A DNA stretch of 21,019 nt from Bacteriovoracaceae bacterium (GCA_018060635.1 JAGOVR010000014.1:1-21019); one strand, 5' to 3'; counted from the stretch's first letter, positions 8,422-15,129 are shown. Program-made: numbers and translations. The notes: generated from the letters alone by a model not told the origin.

Positions 8422-8886
8422 ATGAAATGGAGCTTTATCCTCTTCTATTTTTACAGTTTAATGAGCTATGCCAATTTTGGGCAATGTTTTAATTTTCAGT
8501 TTCAAAATTTACAACAAGATCAACATTATCAAAGCTTAGAAGAAAAAGTTTCGGTAGTCCTTTTAGATAGTACCAAAAATTCTGAGGAGAAAAAAAAGTT
8601 ATTGCTTAAAAACTTTTTATTAGAGTTAAGTAGGATGGCGATCTTACCAGCAGTAAAAGCTTCTTGGTTTGCAAAATTTATTGAAAGAAAAATAAAAGTA
8701 ATAGATCCCCATTTTAGTTACGAAACATACTCTCTAGATGATGGAAGTATTTTATTTATGGCCCCAGGGATTTATCGTGTTTATTTTGAATATTCAGGAT
8801 CCATCTTTTATCGTGGAACTAGCGGGTGCTTTCAAATCACTCATCTACCCTCTCCTTTCCCTTGTCCTAGCCTCATATTGTTCTAG
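8422..8886 (+). CDS. exported hypothetical protein, 154 aa
   Basis: I do not recognise a family. Residues 1-17 (Lys, then a Phe/Leu-rich core ending SYA) look like a Sec signal peptide with cleavage near residue 17, leaving a mature domain of about 137 residues. The mature part is helical at first (EEKVSVVLLDSTKNSEEKKK) and then strand-rich, with an aromatic stretch GIYRVYFEYSGSIFYRGTSGCF before a Pro/Cys tail. Two well-spaced Cys near the C-terminus and one after the signal peptide could form disulfides. The nearest AAGGA is 21 bases before the ATG, too far to act normally, and there is no alternative start in frame. It is 42 bp before another exported protein, possibly co-transcribed. Confidence 0.65.
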   Translation: MKWSFILFYFYSLMSYANFGQCFNFQFQNLQQDQHYQSLEEKVSVVLLDSTKNSEEKKKLLLKNFLLELSRMAILPAVKASWFAKFIERKIKVIDPHFSYETYSLDDGSILFMAPGIYRVYFEYSGSIFYRGTSGCFQITHLPSPFPCPSLILF

Positions 8887-8909
8887 TTAAGGTTAAATAT
8901 AAAATTCCG

Positions 8910-8930
8910 ATAAGAACTAGAGGTTCTTAT
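8910..8930 (+). promoter_or_regulatory. hairpin covering the start site of the next gene
   Basis: ATAAGAAC (8910-8917) and GTTCTTAT (8923-8930) are a perfect 8-bp inverted repeat around a 5-base loop TAGAG. The loop and its 3' edge hold the AGAGG Shine-Dalgarno sequence, and the last two stem bases are the A and T of the ATG at 8929. Formed in mRNA, this would sequester the start codon; as DNA it could be an operator dyad. Confidence 0.5.
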
Positions 8931-9888
8931 GTTTTTTTGGGTCTTTTTAATTTCCACTTTTTTAGGGCGTATGGCTTATGCTCAAAACTTAGATTGTCCT
9001 AAGGGAGCTCAATTAGTTATAGATGAAAAAAAAGATTTGAAATTTTTAGAATGTAAGACACCTGATGGTAAAAACTATGGAGGAATTGCAACTTATTTAG
9101 AAAATAAGTTGATCCTTAAAGGCCAGTTTAATCAATCAGGAAAAAAAGATGGAACTTGGACGAATAAATCTACAGCAGGTACGGCCATTCAGGATATTGA
9201 GTATCAAGATGGCGTCACTCATTATGTTACAAATTATGATACAGCAGGTTCTAAAGTGGGATTTCAAGATTATCAGAACCAGCTTTTTATTAAATATGCG
9301 TCAGGGGAAGATAAGCGTTTATTATCAATAGAAAAAATAGGGGAAGGAATTGAAATTCTTTTCCACCCCAATGGTAAAGTGAAGAGAGTCAAGTACTCTC
9401 CTGACACTAGTGCTAAGCCTCAATCTACAACGGGTCAAAAAGATGAGTATGGTAATGAAATATTTTCTCAAGAAGATCTAGATAGTGTTTATGTTATTTT
9501 TGAATTTGATGAAGATGGAAACCCTTCCCCTAAAAACCCTGAAAAAAGTTTAATTTTATCAGATAGAGTGTTTGAAAGTAGAGATTTTAAATTTGAGTGG
9601 AATAAAAATTTAGTATTTCCTACAGAAAAAAAAGAAGAATCATTAACACTAATCTGTCATGAAGAACCTTTTCTAAGAGAGGTGGTATCACTGGCTCAAG
9701 AGAGTAAAATGATCACAGAAGGAGTGTTTCCTACAGAAGAAAAATCTAGTCTAGATTTTTCAAAGGTATCTTCTTTCAATTTTAAATCAACTAATCCCGT
9801 GGTGATAAATCCTGTCTTGTGGCCTTTTGATTGGTCTTTTGTTGACTATACTTGGTCAGGATCTTATAGCTTTAATCCACAGTTATAA
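8929..9888 (+). CDS. exported protein with YwqK/MORN-like repeats
   Basis: The 319-residue product begins with a signal peptide ending MAYA, giving a mature start near Gln19. The central region has short strand-rich units typical of YwqK/MORN-like repeat proteins: KLILKGQFNQSGKKDGTWTN near residue 60, then IEYQDGVTHYVTNYD and IEILFHPNGKVKRVKY. These repeats are common in exported proteins of Bdellovibrio-like bacteria, but their function is usually unknown. The C-terminal third (residues 215-319) is Phe/Ser/Trp-rich with no recognised domain. The ATG at 8929 has AGAGG close upstream, inside a hairpin. Its 3' end overlaps the opposing FHA gene by 17 bases. Confidence 0.75.
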   Translation: MFFWVFLISTFLGRMAYAQNLDCPKGAQLVIDEKKDLKFLECKTPDGKNYGGIATYLENKLILKGQFNQSGKKDGTWTNKSTAGTAIQDIEYQDGVTHYVTNYDTAGSKVGFQDYQNQLFIKYASGEDKRLLSIEKIGEGIEILFHPNGKVKRVKYSPDTSAKPQSTTGQKDEYGNEIFSQEDLDSVYVIFEFDEDGNPSPKNPEKSLILSDRVFESRDFKFEWNKNLVFPTEKKEESLTLICHEEPFLREVVSLAQESKMITEGVFPTEEKSSLDFSKVSSFNFKSTNPVVINPVLWPFDWSFVDYTWSGSYSFNPQL

Positions 9889-10279
9889 TTTTTTCCAGCA
9901 GAGGTAAAAGAGGATCATTATTTTCTACTAATTGAGTCAGATTATTTACGAGTAGAAGTTCACTGTCTAACTGTGGTTCAAAAGAGAATTTTTTTATAAT
10001 AAACTCATAAGATAAAAAACTCAGTTTACTGTCTTTTTTTAAGCTAAAATTATCAGTAGTTCTTTTCCCATCCAGTAATACAAAAGTTACCTCGGGATGC
10101 AAGTAAGCCACAAGATTATTTTCACTGTTAACTTCCAATATGAGATGGTCATTTTTTGAATGGGGGTCTAAGAGAAGAATATCTCCTTTATTTTGCCCGA
10201 TCACTAATTTATTTTTTAAAAAGATCTTAAGACCTAAAATTTTTTCATCACTACTTTTGGTACATTCAATTTCAATCAT
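9872..10279 (-). CDS. degenerate FHA-domain protein, 135 aa
   Basis: FHA domains bind phosphothreonine peptides. Residues 20-95 follow the FHA strand order: LVIGQNKGDILLLDPHSKNDHLILEV, then LLDGKRT and a final LSFLSYEFII strand. The usual GR of the phosphopeptide loop is GQ (28-29) here, while Ser41 and the DH at 44-45 still fit the S-x-x-H pattern. Loss of the Arg suggests that phosphothreonine binding is weakened or lost. The C-terminal 35 residues are Leu-rich. It starts 2 bp after the recG stop with no good ribosome binding site, so it probably depends on translation of recG. A stand-alone FHA protein at the end of a recG operon has no obvious task; its partner is unknown. Confidence 0.65.
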   Translation of the reverse strand: MIEIECTKSSDEKILGLKIFLKNKLVIGQNKGDILLLDPHSKNDHLILEVNSENNLVAYLHPEVTFVLLDGKRTTDNFSLKKDSKLSFLSYEFIIKKFSFEPQLDSELLLVNNLTQLVENNDPLLPLLEKIITVD

Positions 10280-10281
10280 AA

Positions 10282-12375
10282 TTAAGTCGTCAAAGTAATA
10301 AGATCATCTTCTTTTAATTGATCTACATATGTCTCAAGAGTTTCAGGAGACTCTTCTTGTAATTTTAAAACATCTTCACGTGCTTGTAAAAGAATAGCAT
10401 AGTCTTTGATAATATTAGCAATTTTTCTAAAGGGTTTATATCCAGATTGATCCAAACCAAATAAATCTCCCTCTCCTCTTATTTTTAGATCTTCTTCAGC
10501 AATAATAAATCCATCGGTATGTTGCTCAATAACTTGCAGTCTTTTTAAAGCTTCTAAAGGAGTTGCCTGATCTAAAAGCATGAAAAAAAATCCTGAAAGT
10601 TCTCCTCTACCGACTCGTCCTCGCAGTTGGTGCAAAGAGCTTAAACCAAAACGTTCAGGATTCATCACGGCCATAACAGAAGCATTAGGGACATTAATCC
10701 CCACCTCTACCACACTAGTACTTATAAGAATGTGGATATAACCAGTAGAGAATTTTTCTAAGACATCTGCTTTTTCTTCACTCGACATTTTTCCATGCAA
10801 AAAAGAAACAACAAACTCTTTAAAATATTTTTGAAAGCGATTGTAGGTATTTTGCAAATCGGCTAAAGCTGTATTTTCATTTTCTTCAATAGCAGGGACT
10901 ACGATATAAGCTTGCTCTTTAAGAGTAATACGAGTTTTTAAAAAACTTAAAAACTTCTCAAAATTTTCTGGAATGACAATGCGAGACTTTATTCCTTTGC
11001 GTCCTCCAGGCATTTGCTTAATAACAGAAATATCTAAGTCTCCATAGTGAGTAAGACATAAAGACCTTGGGATAGGAGTTGCTGTCATAATAAGACAATG
11101 CGGATTTTGCCCTTTATTTTGTAATTTTATTCTTTGGGCCACTCCAAACTTATGTTGTTCATCAATGATGGTAAGGGCTAAATCTTTAAAAATAACATTT
11201 TTTTGAAAAAGAGCGTGGGTTCCAATCAGGAGATCAATTTCTCCTTTTTGTAGTTTCTCTAGAATAATTTTTTTTTCTCCTGCTTTCATACTGCCAGCCA
11301 GCAAGGCACATTTAAAAGAGGTGTTTTTAAAAAAATCTAGTGCGGTTTTAAAATGTTGAGTTGCCAGTGATTCGGTTGGGCACATAAGAGCGCATTGTTT
11401 TTTATGCGTAAGGATAAGATAAATAGTTACTAAGGCGATAGCTGTTTTTCCAGAACCTACATCTCCCTGCATGAGGCGCATCATGGGAGTTCCTCTCATA
11501 AGATCTTTTCGTATATCTTCAAGGCTTAAAAGTTGATCAGAGGTTAATGTAAAGGGAAAATTTTTTAAAATTTCTTGAAAGCCTTCTTCACTGATAGAAA
11601 AAGATTCAGATTTTTTTATTTGTTCTTTTTTCTTACGTATTAAAAGTTTTATTTGTTCCAAAAAAAACTCTCGGTAAATAAGGCTATGACGGGCTTTCTG
11701 TTCATTTTCTAAAGTCCATTGTAAACCGTGTAAAATTTTAAAGGAGCTGTTTAAAGGTAGTAAATTTCTTTTAGCTATAAGAAAAGCAGGAAGGTTATCA
11801 GGAATATCATCCCAAAAAGAGGCGGGGATTTTATCTACAATTTTTTTAAAAAATGTTCCAGCTACTTTATTAATAGTTGGATATTCAATAATAAGTATAG
11901 CTGGTTCAGAGTTGGTAGAAAGGGGAGATGCTTCTGGAAGAGCCTCCCACTTAGGATTTACTATTTGTAGTTTACCCATAAAAAGGGTGGGAGTTCCTAT
12001 AAAATTTAGTAAAGAAGTGCTTTCAATTTTTTTTTTAAGGTTAGAGTAAGCATTAAAAAAAATAAGAGGCATAATTGCAGATGAATGCAAATCCTGCACA
12101 ACACATTGTATATTATGCATAAGTCCCCACGCTCTTTTTCTACCAAAAAGAGGTTTGGCTTGAATGGAGATAAATCTTCCTTCCCCTTGAAATAACTGTC
12201 CTTCTTTTGCACTAGAAAAAGGAGCAAGTTTAGGAGTAGGGTAAATATGTAGAGGAAGAATCCATAAGAGGTCAGCTATTTGAGTAATTCCAGAACTCTT
12301 TAGTTTCTCTAAAAAAACAGGAGGTTTTTTAAAAAGAGACTCAATAGGGGCATTAAGCGTAAGTGGCGGATTCAA
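10282..12375 (-). CDS. recG: ATP-dependent DNA helicase RecG
   Basis: RecG reverses stalled replication forks and remodels branched DNA. The product is 697 residues from the chosen start, close to the usual size. An OB-fold wedge domain lies in the first third; then come the superfamily 2 helicase motifs: Walker A MQGDVGSGKTA, motif II DEQHKFG, motif III TATPIPRSL, and in the second RecA-like lobe FLHGKMSSEEK, STSVVEVGINVP and QLRGRVGRGE. A TRG-type segment EDLKIRGEGDLFGLDQSGY follows. There is no ATG start: candidates in frame are TTG at 12375 (preceded by AGAGAG), GTG at 12393 and TTG at 12411. All lie inside the end of greA, so translation is probably coupled. I chose 12375 for its Shine-Dalgarno-like purine run and smallest overlap; this is not certain. 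Confidence 0.96.
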   Translation of the reverse strand: MNPPLTLNAPIESLFKKPPVFLEKLKSSGITQIADLLWILPLHIYPTPKLAPFSSAKEGQLFQGEGRFISIQAKPLFGRKRAWGLMHNIQCVVQDLHSSAIMPLIFFNAYSNLKKKIESTSLLNFIGTPTLFMGKLQIVNPKWEALPEASPLSTNSEPAILIIEYPTINKVAGTFFKKIVDKIPASFWDDIPDNLPAFLIAKRNLLPLNSSFKILHGLQWTLENEQKARHSLIYREFFLEQIKLLIRKKKEQIKKSESFSISEEGFQEILKNFPFTLTSDQLLSLEDIRKDLMRGTPMMRLMQGDVGSGKTAIALVTIYLILTHKKQCALMCPTESLATQHFKTALDFFKNTSFKCALLAGSMKAGEKKIILEKLQKGEIDLLIGTHALFQKNVIFKDLALTIIDEQHKFGVAQRIKLQNKGQNPHCLIMTATPIPRSLCLTHYGDLDISVIKQMPGGRKGIKSRIVIPENFEKFLSFLKTRITLKEQAYIVVPAIEENENTALADLQNTYNRFQKYFKEFVVSFLHGKMSSEEKADVLEKFSTGYIHILISTSVVEVGINVPNASVMAVMNPERFGLSSLHQLRGRVGRGELSGFFFMLLDQATPLEALKRLQVIEQHTDGFIIAEEDLKIRGEGDLFGLDQSGYKPFRKIANIIKDYAILLQAREDVLKLQEESPETLETYVDQLKEDDLITLTT

Positions 12376-12832
12376 TTTCGTACTCTCTATCACCTTTAGG
12401 TGTTTTAACAACTACAACATCTCCCACATCTTTTCCGATCAGAGACATTCCTAGAGGGCTTTTATAAGAAATTTTTGTTTTGTCATTCTTCGCTTCATCT
12501 TCACCTACAATAGTATAAGTAATATGGACTTCATTTTGCAGATCAAAAATTTTAACAGTTGCTCCGAAGACGACTTTATTTTCTGCTTTTATATGATGGG
12601 GATCAATCACTTTGGCTTTAGCTACCCTGTTTTGGAGTTCAGAAATTTTACCTTCCACTAAAGATTGTTTTTCTTTAGCAGAATGATATTCGGCATTTTC
12701 TTTGAGATCACCATGAGCACGTGCCTCTATCAGGGCCGTTTTTATACTCTCTCTTTCCACTTTGATGAGGCGTTCTAATTCTTCATCTAAAATTTTTTTG
12801 CCTTGAGGGGTCATTAAATATTCTTCATTCAT
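12353..12832 (-). CDS. greA: transcription elongation factor GreA
   Basis: GreA enters the RNA polymerase secondary channel and stimulates cleavage of backtracked transcripts. The 159-residue protein matches the family size. The N-terminal coiled coil contains the tip motif HGDLKENAEYHSAKE with its acidic residues, and the C-terminal FKBP-like domain has YTIVGEDEAK and SPLGMSLIGKDVGDVV. Of three possible ATGs (12850, 12844, 12832), the one at 12832 is preceded by GGAGA at the right distance and gives the family's usual length, so it is chosen. The ATG overlaps the stop of the zinc-ribbon gene by 8 bases, and the gene end overlaps the start of recG. Confidence 0.97.
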   Translation of the reverse strand: MNEEYLMTPQGKKILDEELERLIKVERESIKTALIEARAHGDLKENAEYHSAKEKQSLVEGKISELQNRVAKAKVIDPHHIKAENKVVFGATVKIFDLQNEVHITYTIVGEDEAKNDKTKISYKSPLGMSLIGKDVGDVVVVKTPKGDREYEIESATYA

Positions 12833-13133
12833 TTTTATCTCCATTTTCATTTTTAAAAAGAGCCATGGCCGCTTTGAGTAGATCGTCTTTTTGAGTCATT
12901 TGTTGGGGATCAGGATTGATGGTAAAAAATTCACAAAAATTAGCTTTTTCCTTATCTACCATGCGTCCAGCACTAGGTTCTCTGCATTCATTGTAAGCCG
13001 CAAGATCATAATAAAGACACATACGACAACATTTAAAAGCGGCGTAACAGTGAGAACATTCTTCTGTCCGAGAGAAAGTTCTGGCATCAGAAACCTCACT
13101 TTTTTTTTGACATTTATAACATTTAATTTCCAT
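12825..13133 (-). CDS. Cys-rich zinc-ribbon protein, 102 aa
   Basis: The protein has nine cysteines in an ordered pattern: C5-x2-C8 and C26-x2-C29 (a zinc ribbon), then C35, C36, C39, C50 and C67. The second half, with LYYDLAAYNECREPSAGRMVDKEKANFCEFF, matches in style a conserved family of small deltaproteobacterial proteins that I recognise only as uncharacterised (CrnC.fYd...C.E..a..v.dKe.aN.C.yF). The ribbon could bind nucleic acid or protein, and the second Cys set could hold another metal. It lies 2 bp after the upstream exported protein and overlaps greA by 8 bases, so its product is made together with a transcription factor. The function is unknown. Confidence 0.75.
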   Translation of the reverse strand: MEIKCYKCQKKSEVSDARTFSRTEECSHCYAAFKCCRMCLYYDLAAYNECREPSAGRMVDKEKANFCEFFTINPDPQQMTQKDDLLKAAMALFKNENGDKNE

Positions 13134-13135
13134 AA

Positions 13136-13636
13136 CTAAAACTCCTGAATAATTCCCCCAGAGACTCCCATGTCATTATTTTGCTTAAAGGGGGAAAAAT
13201 AAATTTTGGGAGAGTTGCGTTTATTGTATTCGTTAACGGCCTTATCTAAAATTTTTTCATTACTTTTTTTAATACTTTTATCAATAATAAAATTTAAAAT
13301 GAGGAGGGATGCTCCTGCCAGAAGCATATTAGTGCTATCAAATAACTTTTTTTCATTGCTATCAGAATTTGTAAAAAGACTTGCAATCATAAGTCCTGAA
13401 CCTGCGGTTCCTAAGGCAATACTATAGCCATTGGCATTATTACGCTTTTGATATTCATCTAAATATTTTTTGGCAGTTTCATCTTTATCCAAATAAAAAC
13501 GTAGTCCCTCTCCTTTTTTATTAGAGCTAGTGTCTACCAATATTTCTTGTGAGTTGATAAAAGCGACACGACTACAAATTTCAGCTAATAGAGGTGTTGC
13601 CATAAAACTTAAAAGAAAAAAAAGATAGGCTCTCAT
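13136..13636 (-). CDS. exported or membrane-anchored hypothetical protein, 166 aa
   Basis: I do not recognise a family. Residues 1-18 (MRAYLFFLLSFMATPLLA) form a typical Sec signal peptide with cleavage after LLA. Two further hydrophobic segments follow, GYSIALGTAGSGLMIASLF near residue 70 and MLLAGASLLILNFII near residue 103, the first rich in small residues and glycine; together they suggest a membrane hairpin. The C-terminal 50 residues are hydrophilic and basic. The gene starts 6 bp after the preceding gene and ends 2 bp before the zinc-ribbon gene, inside the six-gene minus-strand block. Confidence 0.7.
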   Translation of the reverse strand: MRAYLFFLLSFMATPLLAEICSRVAFINSQEILVDTSSNKKGEGLRFYLDKDETAKKYLDEYQKRNNANGYSIALGTAGSGLMIASLFTNSDSNEKKLFDSTNMLLAGASLLILNFIIDKSIKKSNEKILDKAVNEYNKRNSPKIYFSPFKQNNDMGVSGGIIQEF

Positions 13637-13642
13637 AAAAAA

Positions 13643-14170
13643 CTAACGAGCAGAGTGCTTGATAAATTCGGTGAGATAGTGGCGAATCAGAGCGTCCGTA
13701 TCTACAGGTTCTCCGTTAAAGCGCCAACTCAATGTATGAAAAGGCCCCACATGGGCCTTTATTTCATGGGCCATATTGATAGCAGGTGTTTCATGATTTA
13801 AGCGAGCTGAAAAAAGACCACCAGAATTAGAAAGAAATCCAATAGAGACAATACCGTTTACAGATTTAGAAACGATAAGTTTGAGTGAATTCCTAAAAAG
13901 CATAAAATCAGATTCAGTATTGGATATTTTAAAAATTTTGATGCTATTTAACTGAGTTTTACTAGTGCGTAGTTCATTAAATTTCTGTACATAAAGTTCA
14001 AAACGATCCCTTAAATACTCCATGTAACTCAAAGTCGCTTCTTCCAGATATTTTTCTGTATCTAAATGCTCATTAAAATGAATGACTCCTGACTCTTCCA
14101 TATTGAGTTCATCAAGGGCCAAGCTCTCAATCCAAGATTCAGTAAAAGAATTTAAATATTCTGTTTGCAT
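13643..14170 (-). CDS. hypothetical protein, first gene of the greA-recG block
   Basis: The product (175 residues from ATG 14170) is not recognised. It is soluble in character: an acidic helical N-terminal half (ESWIESLALDELNMEESG, then EATLSYMEYLRDRFELYVQ) and a C-terminal half with strands (LKLIVSKSVNGIVSIGFLS) and a His-containing segment NMAHEIKAHVGPFH. No signal peptide is seen. Upstream in-frame starts at 14182, 14179 and a TTG at 14206 exist, but they fall within or right next to the -10 and -35 boxes of the promoter, so ATG 14170 is preferred. That leaves an mRNA leader of only a few bases and no Shine-Dalgarno site. The gene heads a six-gene operon reaching the FHA gene. Confidence 0.7.
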   Translation of the reverse strand: MQTEYLNSFTESWIESLALDELNMEESGVIHFNEHLDTEKYLEEATLSYMEYLRDRFELYVQKFNELRTSKTQLNSIKIFKISNTESDFMLFRNSLKLIVSKSVNGIVSIGFLSNSGGLFSARLNHETPAINMAHEIKAHVGPFHTLSWRFNGEPVDTDALIRHYLTEFIKHSAR

Positions 14171-14177
14171 AACGCCC

Positions 14178-14206
14178 ATCATGGAAAGATCAGCGCACTT
14201 TGTCAA
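14178..14206 (-). promoter_or_regulatory. promoter of the six-gene greA-recG operon
   Basis: The minus strand has a perfect TTGACA (14206-14201), 17 bases, then CATGAT (14183-14178, 4 of 6 matches to TATAAT). A start about 7 bases downstream would fall next to the ATG at 14170, implying a nearly leaderless transcript. Confidence 0.6.
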
Positions 14207-14236
14207 GAAAAGGAGACAAAAAAAGTACAGTAAAAT

Positions 14237-14440
14237 GGGGGGATTTTTATGGGCTACTCAAAAGACATTGTCTCGCACCCAACACCAAAATAGGTGGGTG
14301 CGGTGATAATCACTTCAGGCTTCCCACAATTTGATACCTTCGTACCAAGCAGGCGTGCACACCATGATCAGAGACCTCTCCCGTTCATAAAGCTTGTAGG
14401 GCGAAACAGTTTTATCATTGCCCACAATTCTAGTCCCCCC
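14237..14440 (-). ncRNA. ssrS: probable 6S RNA
   Basis: 6S RNA mimics an open promoter and binds the sigma70 holoenzyme. This stretch of about 204 nt has no credible gene but shows the 6S architecture. The 5' end GGGGGGA pairs with 3' UCCCCCC, then UGGGC pairs with GCCCA, giving a closed terminal stem. GAUCAU (5' side) can pair with GUGAUU (3' side) below an apical hairpin UUGGUAC-GAAG-GUAUCAA. Between these stems lies a large bubble whose 3' side folds into its own hairpin, CGCACCCA/UGGGUGCG. GAAGCCUGAA near the apical arm resembles GAAGCCUUAA of E. coli 6S. The promoter has a perfect TATAAT ending 7 bases before the first G. A T-run follows at about 14219-14225. tmRNA, SRP RNA and RNase P hallmarks are absent. 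Ends are estimates. Confidence 0.62.
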
Positions 14441-14447
14441 GTTTTCT

Positions 14448-14477
14448 ATTATAAGACATCAAAAGAACTTTCCACAA
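14448..14477 (-). promoter_or_regulatory. promoter of the 6S-like RNA
   Basis: The minus strand carries a perfect -10 box TATAAT (14453-14448), with TTGTGG (14477-14472; 3 of 6) 18 bases upstream as the best -35. Seven bases separate the -10 from the G-run where the RNA would begin. Confidence 0.55.
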
Positions 14478-14578
14478 CAGGGAAATAGAGGGAGTCTTTA
14501 AATAGATTCAATAAGTTATGTTTATTTATGTTTTGAAGAGTATTTTACAAAAATTTCATGCTTTTTTAAAAAATGCCT

Positions 14579-14584
14579 TATAAT
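14579..14584 (+). promoter_or_regulatory. -10 box of a candidate promoter for the Tad locus
   Basis: A perfect TATAAT sits 62 bp before flp, directly downstream of a T6-A6 tract at 14572 and before. No good -35 is found at 16-18 bases, so either the A/T tract acts as an UP-like or bent element, an activator is needed, or a different start is used. Between the 6S promoter and here (14485-14570) I see only AT-rich sequence with no gene. Confidence 0.4.
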
Positions 14585-14646
14585 GAAATTATTAAGCTTC
14601 TAAAAGATTAAGCCGAAAAGAAGTTAGACACTATTTATGGAGAAAG

Positions 14647-14844
14647 ATGAGTATGAAACAAAAAATTATAAGTTTCCTTAAAGACGAGAGCGGTCAAACT
14701 TCTACAGAGTACATTTTACTTTTAGCAGTAGCCGCTATGATTGTTTTTAAATTTAGAAGTGTGGCTATGGATAAAATTAATGTGCTTGTAAACTCTGTGT
14801 TTGATAAAGCGGGTAGTATTTTAGAAGAGACTACCACCCAGTAA
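14647..14844 (+). CDS. flp: Flp-type major pilin (type IVb prepilin)
   Basis: Flp pilins polymerise into the thin Tad pili used for surface attachment. The 65-residue precursor has the class III leader: 16 mostly basic or polar residues ending DESG, then the mature start QTSTEYILLLAVAAM. The Glu at +5 and Tyr at +6 are the Flp hallmark, followed by a hydrophobic helix and a short hydrophilic tail ending EETTTQ. Cleavage after Gly16 by the nearby CpaA peptidase is expected. GGAG lies 7 bases before the ATG at 14647, the best ribosome binding site in this region, which suits a highly made subunit. It is the first gene of the Tad locus. Confidence 0.93.
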   Translation: MSMKQKIISFLKDESGQTSTEYILLLAVAAMIVFKFRSVAMDKINVLVNSVFDKAGSILEETTTQ

Positions 14845-14910
14845 TTTACTCAAGTTTAGGCAAATTTTTCCCTTTCTAAATATTCATCTTGTGTCATTCT
14901 AAAATAACCT

Positions 14911-15129
14911 ATGAAGTTTTTTATTCCTTGTTTTGGTCAAGCTGTGATCGAATATCTTTTCGTGCTTATTTTTATTTCTTTTATTGGAACTAAAATGATT
15001 AAAAGCTTTGGCGGTTTCATGGGTAATTCTATGGGCAATGTGGCCCATGTATTATCCAGTCATTTAACAGTGGGAGTTTGCCCCACTGAATGTTTTTTTA
15101 CTCAGTATAAGAATGGTTACGACGAATGA
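14911..15129 (+). CDS. second type IVb pilin-like protein
   Basis: This 72-residue protein has a very short leader (MKFFIPCFG) and a mature start QAVIEYLFVLIFISF, with Glu +5 and Tyr +6 as in Flp. It is therefore a likely substrate of the CpaA peptidase and a minor pilin or pseudopilin. After the hydrophobic helix comes a Gly/Met-rich stretch (GGFMGNSMGN) and a CPTEC pair that could form a tight disulfide, absent from the major pilin. There is also an unusual Cys at -3 of the leader. The 66-bp gap after flp has no clear promoter and no strong ribosome binding site. The stop overlaps the cpaA start as ATGA. Confidence 0.82.
   Translation: MKFFIPCFGQAVIEYLFVLIFISFIGTKMIKSFGGFMGNSMGNVAHVLSSHLTVGVCPTECFFTQYKNGYDE

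Noticed and set aside
9877..9976. 9-bp inverted repeat CCACAGTTA / TAACTGTGG at the convergent gene ends
   Set aside because: Both arms are coding and both encode Pro-Gln-Leu on opposite strands; the 82-base separation makes a terminator unlikely. Probably chance.
14237..14440. tmRNA, SRP RNA or RNase P RNA as alternative for the structured RNA
   Set aside because: There is no tRNA-like 3' end or tag frame (tmRNA), no GGAAG/AGCAG-type SRP apical loop and no GAGGAAAGTCC RNase P core; the length and single long hairpin favour 6S.
14082..14488. Two plus-strand open frames of 64-74 codons across the gap before flp
   Set aside because: They overlap the start of a minus-strand gene and the 6S-like RNA, have no credible ribosome binding sites, and their peptides look unlike proteins. 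The RNA fold explains the sequence better.
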